The translations under genes and the position numbers were made by a program. 64,000 nt of DNA from Isoetes taiwanensis (taxonomy: Eukaryota; Streptophyta; Lycopodiopsida; Isoetales; Isoetaceae): NCBI GenBank assembly GCA_021234155.1, contig JAJEKV010000028.1, forward strand, positions 4,858,567 through 4,922,566, written 5' to 3'. Shown here piece after piece: positions 10,631 through 21,459 of the stretch. Below the pieces are notes generated by a model, which searched no databases, was not told the origin of the DNA, and worked only from the letters and a program-made list of their open reading frames with translations. Positions within the stretch are counted from its first letter, which is position 1. Each line of letters opens with the position of its first letter.

Positions 10631-11469
10631 CAATACAAGGAGTTCACGAGATACATCATCCAAATACATCACGGAAGAACTAAAGAACTAGATCTAATCA
10701 TAGAGTTAGGTTCTTTAGTTAGTGTCCCAGATCTCACGATCTAGATAGTTTATGGGCAATTTAATAGTCTAAACCTCACCGATTCTATGACTAGAAAGAC
10801 GGTTTAAGCTATTAAATTGACCAAATACCGATCCTTGAGTGGCTCCTCCCCGACACGAGTTCAACCATCCTGCTGAAATGAGCCAATTCGGGGGAACCGA
10901 TGGTGCAATTAAGCTTGGCGCTCGAGGCGGTTTTGGCTCACAGGGGCAGCCAAACCGAGCTCTAAAACCCTAAGGACGAAAAACTAGCAAGCTAGGGTTT
11001 TCCTACCCTAAATAGACATGGGGTTTAGGCTAGGGTTTCCAATTACCCAATTTGGCATGTGGGATAATTGGAAAGGCCCCACTTGCCTTTAATGGCTAGG
11101 TGGCAAAATATGCCAACATGGAAAGGTGTGCCCTCATTAATGTGCACATGTGCACATTAATAATATATGAACACTCCTAGCAAGTTGCCCCTAGGGCTAC
11201 TTACCTGGCTATCCGTTGGCGTTACGTCGGTTGGTGTGGCGGCGTCTGCGTGGACGGCGTGATGCGAGATAATGCCCACGGGACCGTTATCTTCTTTGCC
11301 GGAACGTCACATCTGTGGTGTGTTCTCTCTCTGTTTTCTTTGTGGTTTACCTGTTAGGCTAACCCTTGATTGATATGGTGAGTATTCTTTATCTCTAGTC
11401 TCTGTACGTGCTTTGGTTGATGGTTTAGTAGTTCTTTGCTTAGTTAGCACTCCGGAGATGGGGGATTAC
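10631..11469. other. Spacer between inverted-repeat arms, with telobox-like motifs
   Basis: AT-richer spacer with no coding signal. At 10966-11042 several AAACCCTA/TAGGGTTT telobox-like motifs occur, as in many plant promoters and 5' leaders. A 26-bp perfect palindrome lies at 11136-11161. A GGTGAGTATT donor-like site lies near 11.37 kb after a pyrimidine-rich stretch, so a transcribed leader is possible but unproven. Confidence 0.4.
11136..11161. repeat. 26-bp perfect palindrome
   Basis: The sequence reads ATTAATGTGCACA followed by its exact reverse complement with no spacer. It sits almost centrally between the two arms of the 9.7-12.4 kb inverted repeat. Confidence 0.9.
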
Positions 11470-12425
11470 GGGGGGGTAGAGACCTCTGAGCCCATGTGTT
11501 GTAGTATGCTCCTAGATAGAGCCCCATATTATTCCCATTAGATCGGCTACGTGCACAAGAGCCCACCGTCATAGATGCTATGGTACCGCTTAGCACCGGA
11601 CAAGGAACACAAGGTGAAGTGGAGGTGGGGTCTTGCACCTAACATAAAAGGCTCCCTGGACTCCTATAGCGAAGCTAGACCGATAGCCCGGTCCGCGAGG
11701 GGGCGGGTATGGGTCCTCACACTCCCCAGGTGTAGAGGTGTGACCCGTATGGGGCACCTTGCACTTTGAGTAGATTTAGGGCGAGTAAATTAGAGCACGG
11801 ATCGCGGGGGGGTTGGGGGCGGCACGTATTCTCTAGCTTCGCCCATGGAGCCACCGTGATTCCGGAAGGGGACGCTTCCCGACCTGCCTCATCGGGGACC
11901 GGGACTTCATGAACCCCGGAGTAGGCTCGATGGGGTGATGCCTCGAGCACCTGCGTCTCCCAAGGCTATAAGCGGCGCCATAGCGTGGGTATTGACCCAT
12001 CCAAAGTGTGCACGGAGGGGCGGATGGAGTGGACAACCCTAGCCGATGTTCTATGCCGATAGCGCCGGGTTATACCTCTCTCTGGCGATCTCTTGAGGCC
12101 GAAGCCGTCGGTCCATCCTCATCCAGTCCGAACCAGGGTAGAACCCGGGGTTTGGGGTGTTTTCTTAGGTTTAGATGCATATTCTTTGTCGTTGGTACTT
12201 GGATGGATGTGCCACCCTTCGTGGTGGTTATTTATATATGATTTATGATGTGTGCTAACATGTATTCACGCTTCCGCGACGTAGGAGCCCCATTGAAGGC
12301 GTGGGCCGAATGACCCCTTCGTGTCCTTCTTTCGGGCATCATATTATAGATGGCCCGAAATAGACGGAGGGCCCTGCTCATGGCGAGTTGGTCGCCATGG
12401 GAGGGGAAAGTCCCCGTATGTATAC
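11470..12425. repeat. Right arm of ~0.95 kb inverted repeat
   Basis: Partner of 9700-10630 in opposite orientation. The small open frames in both arms (for example the shared string ADGVDNP at 10.16 kb minus and 12.02 kb plus) come from the same DNA and are not genes. Confidence 0.6.
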
Positions 12426-12744
12426 GTCCGAGGGTCGTATATGTTCAGGGAGCGTCACATCATCCCTTAAACATTAGAATTAGATTAACATCAAAAACAT
12501 TTCCATCAAGGAACTTTTGCCAATTAGGATCCATATGACTAGAAGCATAGCATTGTCTCCCCCATCTTTTCTTTCATCATATGCTATTTCTCCCATTTCA
12601 CTCAGCAAGCCTATTACTGCTGAAGTCTTCCCACAATATATTTGTGGCAAGGTTTTTTAATCCTGGACAGTAATAGTCTGATGTGTTATTTGTTTGGGTC
12701 CACAGGCCTCCGCGTGCAAAAGATAATAAGGCTACCATAAATTT

Positions 12745-12885
12745 ACATGTATAGGGAAATGGTGTTTAGGAAACCATTCCTTCATGTAGAGAGGGGCCCC
12801 GTGACTGGCGATAGCTAGGAGGGGGTCTCTCGGATGGAAGAATGGTGGACTAGACACCATTCCCCTACAAAATAGAAATAGGGGA
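12745..12885. repeat. Imperfect inverted repeat, MITE-like
   Basis: The left half TAGGGAAATGGTGTTTAGGA with ACCATTCCTTCAT pairs imperfectly with the right half, which reads ATGGAAGAATGGTGGACTAG then ACACCATTCCCCTA. The stem is about 50 bp with mismatches and a short loop. It lies about 0.5 kb upstream of the COX6B start codon. Confidence 0.5.
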
Positions 12886-13383
12886 GAGTCACATGAAGAG
12901 CTCTTCTTCTGAAAATTATTTTATCTTCGTACCTGTGAAGCTTTTATCTTGTAGACCCGAGTCCCTGCGAAGAGCTTTTCTGTAGATTCAACTTGAGGCC
13001 CTGCAATATTTCTACCTCCAGAGAGCCCTGCGCCTGCGAAGATCCGACATACTTCTATCTACGAGGATTCGAGACACCTGCGAAGATTCGGCACCTGGGA
13101 AGAGCTGGAAGAAATCTGTGGCAGTCAAAACTCTAAAATAAAGCCGGTCCAAACCCTAAAAAAGAGCATTAAGGAAACCTTAAAGAGCCGGTAATGCGGA
13201 ATCAGGGGACCCGAATTCCATTCCGCAGTATTAGGGTCACCACGTGTCGCAAGGAAAATGCGCGCCAGGGAATAATCCCAATTTTCTATTTTGTAAAGAA
13301 AATAAACTTAGAGACATGTTTTTGAAGAACGTCTACAATGTTTTTAGGTATTTGTTTCTTCAGTTTTCTCGACCGGAATTGGC

Positions 13384-14470
13384 ATGGGGAACGCATCATC
13401 TGTGGCCATGGCGGAATCCAGCGAAGTCGTGGAAGAAGAGACTGAGTCACCAGTAGAGGAGCATCCCGAGGTCTGATAGCCTTGTTTGTGTTGGATTTGT
13501 TCTGTTAAAATAAATTAGGTTTTGTGGATCTAATGTAGCATTTGGTTTAAATGTTAGGCAGAAGAGGGGAAGCAGGAAGACCAGACCCAGGAAGAGGCCC
13601 AACCCGAGGAACCAGCTGAAGAAACTACTGAGGAAGAGTCAACGGAAGCAACCGAAGCTGAAGAGTCTAGCGTTGTTCGCAAAATAACGGTAAAATTCTT
13701 AATTTGGAATTAGGTGCAGTTTGTTTTTTCCAAAGTTTCACAAGTTGAAACGTTCTTATGGTAGACATGCAATGCAAGCTCATGGTGATTTTATTTTATT
13801 CGTTTTGGTAATTTACAACTGAGCGTATACATATATAATGTGAGACATGTAGTAGGCAACTTCAGCTAATTGTGATTACCAGTATTACCAAGTCCATGTT
13901 TCTTCATTATTTTGGAACCTGTTTTGGAGTATAGTGCAGTGCTTTTTCTTAACTGGCTACATGTGAACAGACTCATTTGGGTGAAAGAGAGGGAGCGAAA
14001 TGCTCTGGCTATTTTCCCTTTGACTTATTTTCTCCTGAATCTGCTATTGTTTAATCTATGCATTGAATCTTGGCATCTTCTGTGATCAGGTTGATGACAT
14101 AAAAACTGCTCCTCCAGACTGGAGATTTCCTACTACCAACCAAGCGAAGCATTGTTTTACTCGCTACAATGAGTACCATAAGTAAGTGGTTCCGTTTTCA
14201 GTTACGTCTATATATGAGTATCAACAATGGTATACCATGTTCATCTAGGTGCATAAAGGACAAAGGCGAAGGGGCACCAGAATGTGACAAGTATAAAAGA
14301 TATTATTATTCCCTTTGTCCACTGGAATGGGTGAGTTTTGTAGTTGCTGGGTTTTGAAGATTACTTGTACATACTGTCTGTTTCGGCATGAACATTTTTT
14401 TTTTTTGGGGTCTTAGATCGAACGTTGGGATGAGCAACGAGCCAATGGAACATTCCCGGGGCGTTATTAA
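13384..14470 (+). CDS. COX6B: Cytochrome c oxidase subunit 6b, five exons
   Basis: Exons 13384-13470, 13558-13689, 14090-14181, 14249-14330 and 14417-14470 join in phase with GT-AG borders to give 148 residues. Exons 1-2 encode an acidic Glu-rich N-terminal extension (residues 1-73), known in the longer plant COX6b form. Residues about 80-148 are the CHCH fold: WRFPTTNQAKHCFTRY, then GEGAPECDKYKRYYYSLCP and ERWDEQRANGTFPGRY. Cys95/105 and Cys116/127 form the CX9C and CX10C pairs imported and oxidised in the mitochondrial intermembrane space, where the subunit caps the complex IV dimer interface. The start MGNASS is the first in-frame Met before the acidic stretch; a second Met lies at residue 9. 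The gene looks intact. Confidence 0.95.
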
Positions 14471-15205
14471 GGTTTTCTCAGCTTGTAGTAATAATGTGGC
14501 ATTTGAGAAAATAATATAGATTACTGCACCTTGTCAATTTGGCCTTTTTTCAGGAAACTCTCAACAAACGTGTAGAGCGGTTACACACAATTGTGTTGCT
14601 TTTAATGTTTTGTATCCGTCCTACTTCCCACTTTACGGTATCTTGTTACAGCTGTAAAGAAATAAAAGAGTGAAGACTTGATTGGCCATAACTTGAGAGT
14701 ACATGTTGGTTGCATAGCAATGCCAAGCAAACCTGCAGACATATTGATGTCAATGGGTAGGATTGATGTTTCTGGAGCAGCCAATCAAAACTCCTGTTTT
14801 GTTCTATCCCATTATAGAAAATGCCTAATGCACAGGAAGGCCATTTTACAGAATTTTAATTGGAGGATTATGGTGTCAGCATAGGACCGTGATCTTTGTT
14901 TAAGCTGTTCTAAAATTTCTAGCACCCAATCTCATCAGCATACACTTAATATCGGTGTCAGGGTGGCTTTAAATCTTTCTGTAGGAGTTTGTCAATGATT
15001 GCAGTCTCTGGACATAAAAATATTTGGACATCCGAACTGAATCACGTCTTCCACTGAGTAGCGTTTTCCTAGTCCATAGCATGCTTAGAGTCAAAATATG
15101 ATAGGGGCCGACCAAGTCACTTGAGTGTATAGTTTATATGGCAGGCACGTAAGCATCTCAGAGGCCACCTTTTGTGGTTAGAGGAAAAACAAAAAAAAAG
15201 AAAAA
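14471..15205. other. COX6B 3' flank, no gene
   Basis: AT-rich sequence following the COX6B stop, containing its probable 3' UTR (no clear polyadenylation signal chosen). Open frames of about 60 codons at 14.6-14.9 kb show no domain. Nothing else recognised. Confidence 0.5.
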
Positions 15206-15475
15206 AAGAAACGCCAGGAAACGCCACACAGACAAGCTCTAAAACCACGAACACTTGTATGCTTTAGATGTTATGCTGTGCCATGTAGTAGAGAAACGCC
15301 ACACAGACAAGCTCTAAAACCACGAACACTTGTAAACTTGAGAGGTAAGTTACAATACTGAGCACAACAACTTGTAAACTTGAAACCACGAACACTTGTA
15401 AACTTGAGAGGTAAGTTACAATACTGAGCACAACAACTTGTAAACTTGAGAGGTAAGTTATAACGGCAAACTTGA
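15205..15475. repeat. Nested short direct repeats
   Basis: The block AAACGCCACACAGACAAGCT plus CTAAAACCACGAACACTTGTA occurs at about 15.22 and 15.29 kb, and a second unit, AAACTTGAGAGGTAAGTTAC with AATACTGAGCACAACAACTTGTA, follows two to three times. The arrangement of overlapping partial units suggests slippage or unequal exchange. Confidence 0.8.
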
Positions 15476-16021
15476 GATAGTATTTTTTATGTATTCACAA
15501 TCATGTTTTAATAGTTGATGTTGAAATAAATAAATTATACATGTTCTAATGAAAACAAGGTGCTGCGCATGGAGGGTTGCCCTCCATGGCCGGAGGGTGA
15601 AGTGGCTTAAATCATAGTTTAAAGTTATGTTTTGACAATCAATTCAAATTGCTACTTTTAGGCAATAGAATACTTGATACCATGACTTTATGGGAATTAG
15701 CCTGAAGAAATCTTTGGTGCTCGGCATGGAAGAAGTATTGCAAGAGCATAAGGTCCAGCGTAATAGAGCAGAGAATGGAAATACATGTTTTGTTAGCATA
15801 GAAATGAGAGAACTGCTTGAAGGCCTCTGATCGATTTTTTGTCACAGAGAGCTTCAAACATCAGGAAAAAACATTAGCAGTAACAAGCTTGCTGATAAAC
15901 TGTACATTTGTATATGACAGTGTAATGATCAGGGGCACGATTGAGTCCACATGTATAGTATCTCTTGAATATAAGATGCCAGTATCCCTACTAACGTCAT
16001 GTTCATCATCACATGTAGTTG

Positions 16022-16411
16022 TTAGTTAGGTGTAATCAATTGTTGGTTAGGTGTAATCAACCCCTCATATCGTGCATGGATAGGTGAAAATGCAGGACAA
16101 TTCAAAAGAGTGTGGCACTCATCTTTAATAACTCCCAATTGGGAGCATTGACCGACCATGTTTTCTCGCTCTTCCCATGCCCATCTGCCTGTTCTGAGGT
16201 GGTATGCTCCTGTGCGAATGGATGCAATTGCTCTACATCTTTTCATGGTAATTATCTTAACATATACTTCTATGTTAACAGGCCAGAAAAGACATGGATA
16301 GCATGCAAAGGAGAAAGAAGTTGACGTTGTTCTACCTTTCTGACAATGGTTTGAGCAGGGCCAAGAAAATAGACTACTGCAAACAAACGGCTTACTCAAA
16401 GAAAATAACAT
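16022..16411 (-). pseudogene. LINE ORF2 C-terminal fragment
   Basis: The C-terminal half of the minus-strand frame reads RAIASIRTGAYHLRTGRWAW, then QLGVIKDECHTLLNCPAF. It matches the zinc-binding end of the LINE at 33.8-34.3 kb (SICIGSYKLRIETGRW, VIEDESHTLLRCPAF). The upstream N-terminal part of the frame is not LINE-like. A 5'-truncated and decayed insertion. Confidence 0.75.
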
Positions 16412-16781
16412 TCAAAGCAAGTTGGAAAGAGTAAAAAGAAAAAGACTTGGAGGTTTAGCGGACTCATAAAAAGCTTGAGTTATATAAGTGAGAATTCAGA
16501 TAAAAATCCTTTAGCTCCCCAATTATGATAATGGTCCAGCTTTCCCTGTTTTGCTTTGGTGAGCTGGTCGGGGCTGCCGCAGTCGAAGCATCCACTAGAC
16601 AAATAAGGAAAGCTGTCCCAAACAATAAAACATCCCTTGATAGATACTATGCTGGCAAAGGCTTGGAGCCACAAAACAAAAAAGCATTTGCATGTAATGT
16701 AAGTACTCTCTTTCTCACATCAAACTGGACCAAAATTGAGGTACTGTTGAGATGGCATTGGTGGCTTAATAATATGGGCTA

Positions 16782-18880
16782 GTCTAGCAGTATTATAGTT
16801 TTGAGAACAAGTTAGCTTATGATTTCCTAATGGTGACAATATAACATATTATTAAAAGAATAGTTATGGGTTGAGAGTGCAACATGGGATGAACATGTAA
16901 CTTCAAAGGATGTTGTTTAATAAGTTCTTCCTGTTAGTAGGAGTAAATGTCTGCAATATTTGCATAATATGTGTACTTTCCTAGTCTATATCACATGTTT
17001 TAGAATTGCTACTAATTAAGAATGAGGATACAAGAACTAGTTTATCAAAATTATATATGTACGTTCAAACAAAGTTGAAGGTCCAAATTCGACTCCACAA
17101 ACTTCAACTATCTGAAGTTTACTTAAAATCTATAGAAAAATTGAACCAAATATGACTAATCCTTATTTGTGGGCTGTTTACAGCTAAAATTGCCAGTCTT
17201 GTCAAACCTTAAACACTTAGAGAAATCACAATGAGAATGCGTGCATAAAATGTGAACGACAACATATCAAAGTAGAAGACGACTAAATCCTTGTTTGTGT
17301 ACCCTCATGTTAATTTCACGATATTCTAAACTATGATGACACTAGCACTAGAAGGTAGAGCTTATAAGTTCCAATCCTGTTTGAATTAACATTGGACGGC
17401 AGTTCAAGCTTCTTTTTGCATGGGTCTCACCAGCCTATGTGAATTTAAAATTCTGTGATAATAGAACTTTCCTTGGCAGCATAGCTGGCATTGAATGTTC
17501 TACGCTATTAGATCAACAAAATATTGTGTTGAGAAGCTTGGCATGCTAGTGTAACATGTTGCCATTCAAAATTATGGTTTTTATTTATTTTAGCAAGAAT
17601 GCCATTTTGAACTACATTTTGCAACAAAATTTAGCAGTGTCCAAGCACAGAATACCATATCCTAACTTAACCCCCAAAAATGTGGTATTCCAATTCTTGG
17701 GGAGGCCTAAAATGAGACATGCAAAGGGATTATTCGGTTCTGCAATATGATTTCAGCGGCCACAGGTAGGATTTTATAATTTCATTATGGAATTTGTAAT
17801 ACCGCTAGATGCGCTTGCCTAAACCATTCCTTCTGCAGTTGATTTGAACACCACCTCTAAGGGATGCACTCGCTAAATACTTAGCTCTATTATAGCACAA
17901 GCTTCGTGATCTTGAATAAACCAAAGACAAATTTTGCTTCAATGAGAAGTATTTAATGCATTTTAAGAACAAGAAAGCTTTTGAACGCAATTTGTGTGTG
18001 TATCTTCTGCTAAAGAGGACCAACATTGAGGCTCATCTTATTCCGATCAATGTTGGGAAGTGTAACTAGTCTAATAATATTATAGTCCCAACAATAAGTC
18101 AGATTATAATTTGCTAGTATTGAGAATATAACATATCAACAAAAGAATAGCCACAGGCTGAGGGTGCAACATGGCATGAACGCGAACGTGTAACTTGGAG
18201 GATGCCGTTTGACAAATTCTTCTCGTTAAGTGGAAGTAAATGCTGCAATATTTGCAAAACTCTGGCAGTCTAGCTAACGATAGTATAGTCCCAAGAATAA
18301 GCCAGATTATGATTTGTTAGCTATTGACAATATAGAATAATTACGAGTTGTGGGTAACATGGCAACTTGGCGGACGGCATTTTGACAAGTTTTTCCAGCA
18401 AATGTCTGCAATATTTGCAAAACGTGTGCAACTTTCTAGCCTATATTACATGTTTTGAAATTGTTACAAGAACGCGTATAAAGAACTAGTCTATCAGAAT
18501 CATATATCTACATTTCTAAAGGGAAATTGAAGCTTGGGATTCGATAGCTGTGTAAAGAAAGCTTTAAAAACTCTAGCAAAATTGAACCAAATATGACTAA
18601 TCCTTGTTTGTGGACTCCCATATTCCTAACTTCACGATCCTTTAAAACTCAAAGAAATCACAATGACAATGCGTTAACTGTGGGAAATGTGTAATGATAA
18701 CATATCAAATATGACGGTAGAAAATGACTAAGTAAAATCGTTGTTTGTGCATCCCAATGTTGATTCCACGATCTGTATATTCTAATCTATGAGGGTGTCT
18801 AAAGCCGGAATTGGCACCAGAAGATATAGCTTTATAAGTTTCAGTCCTGTTCATTTTTATAGCTCTTTGCTCTTTTTCTG
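16782..18880 (+). repeat. Diverged direct-repeat family, three copies
   Basis: Copies at about 16782-17390, 18068-18260 (partial) and 18266-18880 share collinear landmarks: GTCTGCAATATTTGCA, TTGAACCAAATATGACTAAT with CCTT, and AGCTTATAAGTT-like blocks. They are AT-rich with no coding region. They may be old transposon copies or a local segmental triplication; 17.4-18.06 kb holds unrelated AT-rich DNA. Confidence 0.6.
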
Positions 18881-19464
18881 ATCAAAACCCTGACTGTTAA
18901 TGTTGCTTACGTATTAATGCTAGAATCATTTTTTCTGTTGACAAAAGCCACAGCCTGGCCTGAGATGTTATTATCTAAGCAGATCAAGCAACATATTTGA
19001 ATTCTCGGGATGTGGCTTTTCTCATTGGCTTTGGAGCATTTAGATAATTCTCAATAAAGGTATTTACCATAGCCCTTGCTCCTCCTGTGCCTAGGTAACA
19101 AGATTCCATGTCTTGCTACTCCAAAATTACTATGTACAAACCCATGTAGTCCAAAATGTCTGATGCGTATTGTGTTGGGATTTCCTTTGAGGGCATGCGT
19201 TTAAAGTTACTGTAGTTGTATGCAGATCCAAAGAGTCATCATATTCTGCCCAATCTGTCAACTAGGGCCGTCTGCTACAAGAAAGTGCACTTCGTCTTTT
19301 AATGCATTAGAAAATTTTTGGTGGTCTAGATATCGAAGTTTGCTTCATTTAAGCATCTTATAAGTGCTAGCATTTTGTAGTGCCCTATAAAATTTTTATT
19401 TAGTCTGTTTAAGTTTGCTGCATTTAAGCACCTTATAAATGTTGAAGCCACATTTTTGGTTGTA

Positions 19465-19920
19465 TTAACACAAACTATTAACACACAACTAACATTATTA
19501 ACACAAACCAATGCATTTGACACATTTAAATTAAAATCCCCCTTAAACCCCCTTTGGTTTGGGTGCATATTCACACGGGGGTTACTCCGGGCAACGAGAG
19601 CCTTCGGATGGGCATATTTGCCCTTTATTCCAAGATCTGTACTATACATAGCGATCCTCGTTTGTGGGGTATGCATGCACAAGTTTTTGTATACTGTATA
19701 TTAAGGTTTGCAAAATACTATAAGGTTTGAGACAATGTACTTAATGGTGTTAATTCTGTACATGTATTGTAAATTTTTTGAGGCTCTCGCTTCCCTACAT
19801 AACCCCCCGTGTGAATATGCACCCAAACCAAAGGGGGTTTAAGGGGGATTTTAATTTAAATGTGTCAAATGCAATGGTTTGTGTTAATAATGTTAGTTGT
19901 GTGTTAATAGTTTGTGTTAA
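19465..19920. mobile_element. Foldback/MITE element bounded by TTAA
   Basis: Arms 19465-19584 and 19800-19920 are inverted copies of about 120 bp that differ at about two positions. The ends read TTAACACAAACTATTAACAC and its complement, and the arms contain several TTAACACA sub-repeats. The inner 215 bp has no coding potential. Palindromic TTAA at both borders would fit a TTAA target (piggyBac-like) or TA/TWA target elements. The near-identity of the arms suggests recent insertion or gene conversion. Open frames across the arms are by-products. Confidence 0.8.
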
Positions 19921-20382
19921 CTAAAAAAAAAATTCGCGCCTTCGGGGCCTTAAGGATGGTGTAGGGGTGTAGTTATGCAATGAGCTTACTAGAAATAAAG
20001 AGCAAGTTTCTACCATCACTAGTCTCATTGTCCAAATTTAGGTCGGGCAGAATATGCAAAGCTAGAACCATATGGAGGTAGTAGGAAAGAGATATTGCAA
20101 ATACTCAAAGTAAAATTACTCTAAACTAAAATGAATTTCTGAGGACGAACTCTATTTGCCATGCATTCTGAATGAGCAACAAAAGAAAGATACAAAACAA
20201 AGAAACAAAAGATAGATAGTAAAATTGGGCCGAATCTTGTGCACAACACAACAGAAATTTACGTTTAACCTGCTTATCTAATGACTTAACAAGACCAATT
20301 CCACCGAGAGCTTGCCAATATGCAGGACTACCTTACAAGTTAATAAAAAAGGCTACCCAACAAAAATCCACATAGAGGAATT

Positions 20383-20456
20383 TCAGGATATGCACAGTGT
20401 CAGAATAAGAAGAAAACAAGAGAGGATATGCACAATGTCAGAATAAGAAGAAAACA
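20383..20456 (+). repeat. Tandem duplication of 36 bp
   Basis: AGGATATGCACAGTGTCAGA with ATAAGAAGAAAACA is repeated immediately with one change (CAATGTCAG). Non-coding. Confidence 0.85.
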
Positions 20457-20931
20457 ACTCTTGTCACAAACTGACTTTCAATGATCACCTTCAACAAAAA
20501 CAGCCAAAGAATGGTGATCCAGATTAGCTCCAGTAAAGAGGCACAAAACAATCATTACAGCATTCTATAAATCCCCACTATAGTGGTTCCTGTAAAGGCA
20601 TCATGAAGTATCAACTTCTTTTCGTTTCAAGCTAAACAACTGCATCTCACTAGGTCATACTGTCTCATATTGCAAAGAAGTTCATCCTCCGTGGTTGGGT
20701 TTTGTCATAAATTTTCCATGGGAGCACTTTTTATTTATCTGCTACCATCTGTCTGCTCCATGTTTACTGACAAATACCAAAGCCTTAAGTAAGGAGGCGA
20801 TGACCAGACAAGCGGAACAATGGATCAGCTTTAGACAGAAGTGTCTTAAATTTATGCTTCTACCCTTTGCATATACTGCAAAATCCATAGGTGAATATTT
20901 TTATTTTTCTTCTTTCCTTCCAAGGAACTGC

Positions 20932-21459
20932 CTAGCTCTCCTGCAAGAAGATTGAACAGCATATACAAAAGCTTCTAATACAAGGCTGAATTCTAAGCCT
21001 TTTAGCAATGTACAACGACCCACTTATCAACTGCCAACCGTCCTTCTCAGAGATCAACTGTTTAAAATCTTTAACACTGCGTGCACGTTGGACCTTAAGT
21101 ATGTATTCATCCTCATTTGTGCCTTTTACAGCAACTTCAACAATATCAGACAAGCGAAGGACAAGATGTAGAACTTCCCCATTGCACACGCCATAATCTC
21201 TGATGAGACTATCCTCTCTAGACAAAGCACGGCCTCCATAGACAAGCTTTTGCTGCTTAGTATAAAACCCATTCCGTGCCTGAATCCTCATCTTCACAGA
21301 GGATATGGTATCAGATGCCAGTACCCTCATTGGCATCACAGAACCAGAAGTAACCGAATAGATCTGAATGGCGTCGTCTACAGGAGGCAATCCTCTAGGT
21401 ATGCCAGAAAATCTATCTTCTGGTGCTAATGGACGCAGAATGAGTCCGGAAGTCGCCAT
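20932..21459 (-). CDS. N-terminal ubiquitin-like exon of a PI4K-gamma-type protein
   Basis: Residues 1-130 or so resemble the N-terminus of plant phosphatidylinositol 4-kinase gamma proteins: a short leader, then a ubiquitin-like domain (DDAIQIYSVTSGSVMPMRVL, KMRIQARNGFYTKQQKLVYG, IRDYGVCNGEVLHLVLRLSD), then the start of a second ubiquitin-like repeat (EYILKVQRARSVKDFKQLIS). Homology stops after residue about 142 (EKDGW), and the frame runs 33 more codons to a stop. The kinase domain expected downstream is not seen between 14.7 and 20.9 kb. Either a splice donor near EKDGWQ leads to distant exons or this is a truncated copy. No lesion is seen within the exon. Confidence 0.7.
   Translation of the reverse strand: MATSGLILRPLAPEDRFSGIPRGLPPVDDAIQIYSVTSGSVMPMRVLASDTISSVKMRIQARNGFYTKQQKLVYGGRALSREDSLIRDYGVCNGEVLHLVLRLSDIVEVAVKGTNEDEYILKVQRARSVKDFKQLISEKDGWQLISGSLYIAKRLRIQPCIRSFCICCSIFLQES

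Noticed and set aside
19326-19704. 118- and 82-codon frames on both strands
   Set aside because: Both run across an arm of the foldback element and its flank and carry no domain.
14700-20930. Remaining exons of the PI4K-gamma-like gene downstream on the minus strand
   Set aside because: No kinase motif or suitable frame was seen in this interval by hand reading.
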